This document shows positions 59,934 through 64,000 of a DNA stretch of 64,000 bases, piece after piece. The stretch covers positions 2,914,001 through 2,978,000 of the forward strand of contig NZ_CP102246.1 in the NCBI RefSeq assembly GCF_024599795.1, given 5' to 3'. Position numbers and translations under genes: made by a program. Below the pieces are notes generated by a model. The model had not been told where the DNA came from, ran no database searches, and saw only the letters and a list, made by a program, of their open reading frames with translations. This DNA comes from Enterobacter cloacae complex sp. R_G8 (lineage in GTDB: Bacteria > Pseudomonadota > Gammaproteobacteria > Enterobacterales > Enterobacteriaceae). Within the stretch, counting starts at the first letter, position 1; the number at the start of each line of letters is the position of its first letter.

Positions 59934-60017
59934 ATGCTGCGACGCTATCGGTTTGAGTTGATCCTTATCCTGCTTATTTTATGCGCGCTCATCGCAAGCC
60001 AGTTTTATCTTTCCTGA
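59934..60017 (+). CDS. ydgU: Small membrane protein YdgU
   Basis: A 27-residue peptide, MLRRYRFELILILLILCALI then ASQFYLS. It has a basic N-terminus and a single membrane helix. GGAGG lies 5 nt before the ATG. Sequence and position between asr and ydgD match E. coli YdgU, an acid-induced small protein. Confidence 0.88.
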   Translation: MLRRYRFELILILLILCALIASQFYLS

Positions 60018-60119
60018 TCGTAGCACGCTGATTTTACTCCCACTTTAGCGCTGTCCCGTCTATAGTATTTTCATAGGGTTCACTTTTAATAATCATAATT
60101 ACCCCCACCAGAGTGTGAT

Positions 60120-60941
60120 ATGCGTAAATCTGTTGTGTTATTACTGGGAACGTTTGCTCTTTTTTCTGGATTCGCGCATGCGGATGATGGCGATGATGAC
60201 ACCATTAGCGCGAAAGAGCTTAAAACGCTGTTTTTCGGTCATGATGATCGTACGCGTGTCGCCGATCCTACCCAGGCCCCGTGGGATGCCATCGGGCAAC
60301 TGGAAACCGCCAGCGGTAACTTATGCACCGCCACGTTGATTACCCCTGAGCTTGCCCTGACCGCAGGCCATTGCCTGTTGACGCCGCCGGACGGCAAACC
60401 CGACAAAGCCGTGGTACTGCGATTTGTGTCTCAGAAAGGGATGTGGCGCTATGAAATTCACGGTATTGAAGGCCGGGTTGACCCTTCGCTGGGTAAGCGC
60501 CTGAAACCGGACGGCGACGGCTGGATAGTCCCGCCCGCTGCGGCCTCCTGGGATTTCGGTCTCATCATTTTGCGCTACCCGCCTTCAGGTATTACCCCGC
60601 TCCCGCTCTTTGACGGGGATAAAGCCGCACTGACCGCCGCGCTGAAAGCCGTCGATCGCAAGGTGACGCAATCCGGTTACCCGGTTGATCATCTGGATAC
60701 GCTCTACACCCATACCGACTGCATTGTGACCGGCTGGGCGCAAAACAGCGTGCTCTCGCACCAGTGTGATACGTTACCGGGCGACAGCGGCTCACCGCTG
60801 ATGTTGAAAACGGAAAACGGCTGGCAGCTGATTGGCGTGCAGAGCTCGGCCCCGGCGGCCAAAGATCGATGGCGCGCAGATAACCGTGCTCTCTCTGTGA
60901 CCGGTTTTCGTGACAAGCTGGATGCGCTGGCGCAACAGTAA
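60120..60941 (+). CDS. ydgD: Trypsin-like serine protease YdgD
   Basis: A 273-residue secreted S1-family protease with a signal peptide cleaved at about AHA-DD (residue 22). The full triad is present: His in TAGHC, Asp in SWDFGLI and Ser in GDSGSP. Cysteines flanking the active sites could form disulfides in the periplasm. It matches E. coli YdgD. The role is not established. Confidence 0.92.
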   Translation: MRKSVVLLLGTFALFSGFAHADDGDDDTISAKELKTLFFGHDDRTRVADPTQAPWDAIGQLETASGNLCTATLITPELALTAGHCLLTPPDGKPDKAVVLRFVSQKGMWRYEIHGIEGRVDPSLGKRLKPDGDGWIVPPAAASWDFGLIILRYPPSGITPLPLFDGDKAALTAALKAVDRKVTQSGYPVDHLDTLYTHTDCIVTGWAQNSVLSHQCDTLPGDSGSPLMLKTENGWQLIGVQSSAPAAKDRWRADNRALSVTGFRDKLDALAQQ

Positions 60942-60942
60942 A

Positions 60943-63105
60943 TCAGCACTGTTTGACCTGACGTAACGCCACAATTGACTCAATCGGCATTGGCTGGCTA
61001 AACCAGAAGCCCTGCAACTGATCGCAGCCAGCCAGCCGCAGCAATTTCATCTGTTTTTCGTTTTCCACCCCTTCCGCGACCACTGCCATGCCCAGGGCAT
61101 TGGCGATGCGCACTGTTCCACTCACCAGTGCGGCGGCCTGTTCATCGTCATCCACCAGCCCGGCAAGAGATTTGTCGATCTTGATGGTGTCAAAATTAAA
61201 ACGCCGCAAATAGCCAATGCTCGAATAGCCTGTGCCAAAGTCATCCAGCGCTACCGCCGTTCCCAGTGCTTTCAGGTTGGCGATGGCCATGCGGGCGCGC
61301 TCCGGATTTTCCAGCACATAGGTTTCCGTGACCTCAAGCTGCAGTCGATTGGCCGGGAAACGGGTGGTCTCCAGCACCTGGGCAACCTTGTCTTCGAATT
61401 CAGGATCGCGAAACTGCGCGGGCGAGATGTTAACGGAGAGTTTTAACTCGCTGAAAGGCGCCATGTCCCGACAGGCCCGATGCAAAACAAACTGACCCAG
61501 TTTGTAAATCAGGCCGCTGGTCTCGGCGATGGAGATAAAAGTGTCCGGGCCAATCTCGCCGCCCGGACGACGCGGCCAGCGCACCAGCGCTTCAACACCG
61601 CTCATTTTCTGGCTACGCGCGTCGATGATCGGCTGATACCAGACCTCAAACTCGTCCTGCTCCAGCCCGTTACGGATCTCATTTTCAATCGCCAGTTGAC
61701 GTTCACGGGCACTGTTCAGCTCCGCGTCGTAGTGGGTAATACGCCCTTTTCCGGTCACTTTGGCGTGATACATGGCGATATCCGCACGGCGAAACAGTTC
61801 AGAACTGCTGCATTCAATCAGGGTGCCGCTGGCAATACCGATGCTCGCACCAATATGAATGGTGCGATCGCCCAGCCGTATGGGGGCGTTGAGGAAGTCC
61901 AGCACGGCATTGGCAAACGCGGTGGCAAGGGTTTCCGCATGGTCGCCCCCCACGGTCATGGCAAATTCATCGCCACCCATTCGCGCCAGCATTCCCCCTG
62001 GCGGAACGCGGGCACTCAGCGCCTTCGCAATCGCCACGATCAAATCGTCCCCCACGTCGTGACCGTAGATATCGTTCACATCCTTAAAACCATCCAGATC
62101 GACAAACACCACGCTTTTTACATCAATATCACCGCGTAAACTCACCTGTTCCAGCGCCTCGATTAACGCGCGTCGGTTCGGCAAATGGCTTAACCAGTCC
62201 GTTCTCGCCACCAGTCGCGCCTGGCTCTCACCCCGGGCCAGTTTGTACAGGCCGATGCTGCTCACCAGAATGAACAGCAGGATCAACCCCGACGCTAACA
62301 CCACAATCTGCGTGATATCGGATGAGGCCGCCCGGGCAGCCTCCGCGCCCGGCAGGCGTGCCTGCCAGTTGATATACCCCAGTAACTCTCCTGCTGAACT
62401 GCGCAGCGGCAGGCTCAGAGCGCTGATTTTGTCAGGGCTATAGTTAAGGTTATCAATCTGAAAGGTCGTTCCCAGATCGGATAATATTTTGCCGTTAAGG
62501 TGGCGAGTAATCACCAGATAGCGGCGCGTGCCATCGTGAACCTGTAATCGCCCGACCATCGGGCGAATCAGCCCAATGCCGATAAACGCCACACCGTGGC
62601 GTGTCTGAGTGATCCCGGCGTAGATATTTTTATCGCTGGATAACGCACGCCGGTGCTGGTCAATCAGCGCTTTCAGGCCCTGGCCAAAAAAGTCGAGCGT
62701 CGTCTCGGTGAAGGGCTGGCTCTGAAACGAGCCCCAGATAACGTTGAAGTGTTCATCCAGCACGAAGGTGCCATCATAAAGGTTGTCGATCTTAAAGCCG
62801 GCGCCCCAGGTGTTATACAACCATTCGGTATTGAGCGTTGGGCGGTAGGCCTCACGAACCGCGTCGTCCCAGACCGCGTTATCAATGACCAGCGAGGAGA
62901 CCCGGTTGACTGAGGTCTGAATAGCCCCCTTTACGGATAGCGCCGAGCGGTGTTCATCAATCTCGTTGGTTTTGGTGCTGATAAGATGCAGGGAAAGGTA
63001 GAGCAGCGCGACGATGGAGATGATTAAGCCGATCCCCGCCATGAAGATCATGGCAAACAACGTTCTCGCGGTGGGAATATTGCGCCAGCTTAATGTGCGA
63101 TACAT
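60943..63105 (-). CDS. CHASE4-GGDEF-EAL cyclic-di-GMP enzyme
   Basis: A 720-residue inner-membrane signalling protein. The first helix is at about 17-38, a periplasmic CHASE4-type domain at about 45-240 and the second helix at about 262-283, followed by GGDEF and EAL domains. The cyclase motif is canonical (RMGGDEF), but the RxxD inhibitory site upstream is absent. The phosphodiesterase residues are intact (GVEALVRW, DDFGTGYSS, KIDKS, EGVEN). Both activities are therefore possible. It converges on ydgD with 1 nt between and interrupts the E. coli ydgD-mdtI adjacency. Confidence 0.9.
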   Translation of the reverse strand: MYRTLSWRNIPTARTLFAMIFMAGIGLIISIVALLYLSLHLISTKTNEIDEHRSALSVKGAIQTSVNRVSSLVIDNAVWDDAVREAYRPTLNTEWLYNTWGAGFKIDNLYDGTFVLDEHFNVIWGSFQSQPFTETTLDFFGQGLKALIDQHRRALSSDKNIYAGITQTRHGVAFIGIGLIRPMVGRLQVHDGTRRYLVITRHLNGKILSDLGTTFQIDNLNYSPDKISALSLPLRSSAGELLGYINWQARLPGAEAARAASSDITQIVVLASGLILLFILVSSIGLYKLARGESQARLVARTDWLSHLPNRRALIEALEQVSLRGDIDVKSVVFVDLDGFKDVNDIYGHDVGDDLIVAIAKALSARVPPGGMLARMGGDEFAMTVGGDHAETLATAFANAVLDFLNAPIRLGDRTIHIGASIGIASGTLIECSSSELFRRADIAMYHAKVTGKGRITHYDAELNSARERQLAIENEIRNGLEQDEFEVWYQPIIDARSQKMSGVEALVRWPRRPGGEIGPDTFISIAETSGLIYKLGQFVLHRACRDMAPFSELKLSVNISPAQFRDPEFEDKVAQVLETTRFPANRLQLEVTETYVLENPERARMAIANLKALGTAVALDDFGTGYSSIGYLRRFNFDTIKIDKSLAGLVDDDEQAAALVSGTVRIANALGMAVVAEGVENEKQMKLLRLAGCDQLQGFWFSQPMPIESIVALRQVKQC

Positions 63106-63144
63106 CAGCCATCCTCTTCATGTTTTGCTTTTCTAAGCGTAATA

Positions 63145-63167
63145 CAGGCGGCGAATTTCGCCGCCTG
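63145..63167 (-). terminator. Hairpin after mdtI
   Basis: CAGGCGGCG and CGCCGCCTG pair around AATTT. It lies 20 nt beyond the mdtI stop on the minus strand and before the cyclic-di-GMP gene start. The T-tract is weak. Confidence 0.6.
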
Positions 63168-63187
63168 AAGATGATGGCTCTATTTTA

Positions 63188-63517
63188 TCAGGCGAGTTTT
63201 ATCATAATCATGCCGGCCAGCAGCAGTGCCAGACCGATCCAGCCTTTATTATTTAATCGTTGGCCGAAGAGTATCCAACCTGCTGCCAGGGTCGCGGCTA
63301 TACCAAAACCGCCCCATAATGCGTACGCCACTGACAGATCGATACCTTTTACCGCCTGCGACAGGGCGCTAAACGCACCCAGTACGGCAGCAATCGACAT
63401 CAGGCCGTAAATTTTACGGCGGAAACCATCAGAGAATTTCAGAAAGACGTTCGCCAGAATTTCCAGAACAATGGCGAACCCCAGCCAGGCCGCGTGGATC
63501 CATTCAAACTGTTGCAT
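63188..63517 (-). CDS. mdtI: Spermidine exporter subunit MdtI
   Basis: A 109-residue small-multidrug-resistance protein with four membrane helices. It forms a heteromeric spermidine exporter with MdtJ. The sequence [20 protein letters not shown] and [10 protein letters not shown] match E. coli MdtI. Its start overlaps the end of mdtJ by 14 nt. Confidence 0.95.
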   Translation of the reverse strand: MQQFEWIHAAWLGFAIVLEILANVFLKFSDGFRRKIYGLMSIAAVLGAFSALSQAVKGIDLSVAYALWGGFGIAATLAAGWILFGQRLNNKGWIGLALLLAGMIMIKLA

Positions 63518-63866
63518 GGGTCTGCTCCTTCTGCTGTTTTGTCGGTTTACGTGTACCCGATTTAATCAGCACAATCCCGACAACCAGCGTCGTCAATCCG
63601 GCAATTTTCATTGTTGATAATGTTTCGTCAAATAACAAAACGCTGAACAGCGTAATCAACAAAATACCGATACCTTCCCAGAGGGCATAGGCTACCCCCA
63701 GCGCGATTTTCTTCACCGCAAACGAGAGGAAAATATAGGAAAGTGAAATCATCACCAGCATTAAAATAAAACCGGTGTTGCCATCGCTGACGCTTGCCCA
63801 TTTCATAGACAGCGTGCCGGTAATTTCAGCGAGAATAGCCAGGGCTAATAAAATCCAGTAAAACAT
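63504..63866 (-). CDS. mdtJ: Spermidine exporter subunit MdtJ
   Basis: A 120-residue four-helix SMR protein, partner of MdtI ([36 protein letters not shown]). I start it at 63866, where CAGGAG lies 7 nt upstream; the open frame extends 10 codons further without support. It exports spermidine, complementing speG in this window. Confidence 0.94.
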   Translation of the reverse strand: MFYWILLALAILAEITGTLSMKWASVSDGNTGFILMLVMISLSYIFLSFAVKKIALGVAYALWEGIGILLITLFSVLLFDETLSTMKIAGLTTLVVGIVLIKSGTRKPTKQQKEQTHATV

Positions 63867-64000
63867 GTTTTTCTCCTGCTTGAGAATATAATCCATCGCG
63901 GCTCGCTGCGAACAGCAAACCAGAAAAAAAGAAATTAAATCAGATAGCTAAGCGCGTAGCGCCAGCTCAGGCAGAAGACGTGACTATAGCGCGTTGCGCC

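Overview
The window is a chromosomal segment of an enteric bacterium, most likely Enterobacter or a close relative. Its backbone follows the Escherichia coli order rspB-rspA-ynfA-ynfB-speG-ynfC-ynfD-ynfE-ynfG-ynfH-dmsD-clcB-ynfK(bioD2)-mlc-ynfL-ynfM-asr-ydgU-ydgD-mdtI-mdtJ. Proteins can be recognised along the whole of this path, and most of the backbone is GC-rich. No rRNA, tRNA, CRISPR array or complete insertion sequence was seen.

Layout. (1) 1-5201, minus strand: a hexuronate/aldonate operon running rspA-like dehydratase, rspB-like dehydrogenase, ydfJ transporter, uxaC and the first codons of a GPH-family sugar symporter. (2) 5313-9325: ynfA, ynfB-speG, ynfC and ynfD, with a three-gene type VI secretion islet (Hcp, L,D-transpeptidase-like toxin, small membrane immunity protein) inserted between ynfC and ynfD. 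(3) 9472-14051: the ynfE-ynfG-ynfH-dmsD molybdoenzyme operon, preceded by an FNR-like box and a 14-bp inverted repeat that covers the ribosome binding site. (4) 14066-23850, minus strand: a seven-gene guanidine nitrogen operon (ABC transporter, carboxyguanidine deiminase subunits, guanidine/urea carboxylase, allophanate hydrolase). A sigma-54 promoter stands immediately upstream of a guanidine-I riboswitch. (5) 24.1-30.4 kb: an accessory island with a SIR2-domain protein, a DUF3800 protein and several small or AT-rich unknown genes. It is a candidate defence island. (6) 30.7-35.7 kb: a LysR regulator, hydrolase, efflux transporter, glutathione transferase and DUF1275 protein. (7) 35993-39425: the OsmU-type osmoprotectant ABC transporter. 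(8) 39.4-42.7 kb, minus strand: a PAAR/S-type-pyocin toxin with its immunity gene, followed by a decayed second C-terminal DNase cassette whose colicin-type immunity gene is intact. (9) 42.9-48.6 kb: clcB, bioD2, mlc, ynfL and ynfM. (10) 48.7-57.7 kb: the complete putrescine utilisation (puu) cluster with PuuR operators. (11) 57.8-64 kb: an M32 carboxypeptidase, asr, ydgU, ydgD, a CHASE4-GGDEF-EAL protein and mdtI/mdtJ.

Three themes tie the genes together. Nitrogen scavenging is represented by guanidine use and putrescine use. Polyamine homeostasis is represented by speG (acetylation), puu (uptake and catabolism) and mdtJI (export). Inter-bacterial and probably anti-phage conflict genes sit in the insertions between conserved backbone genes. 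The observations I rate highest are the sigma-54 plus guanidine riboswitch arrangement with a 10-nt anti-Shine-Dalgarno match, the SIR2 protein in its island, the two-cassette pyocin toxin locus, and the ynfE leader inverted repeat.
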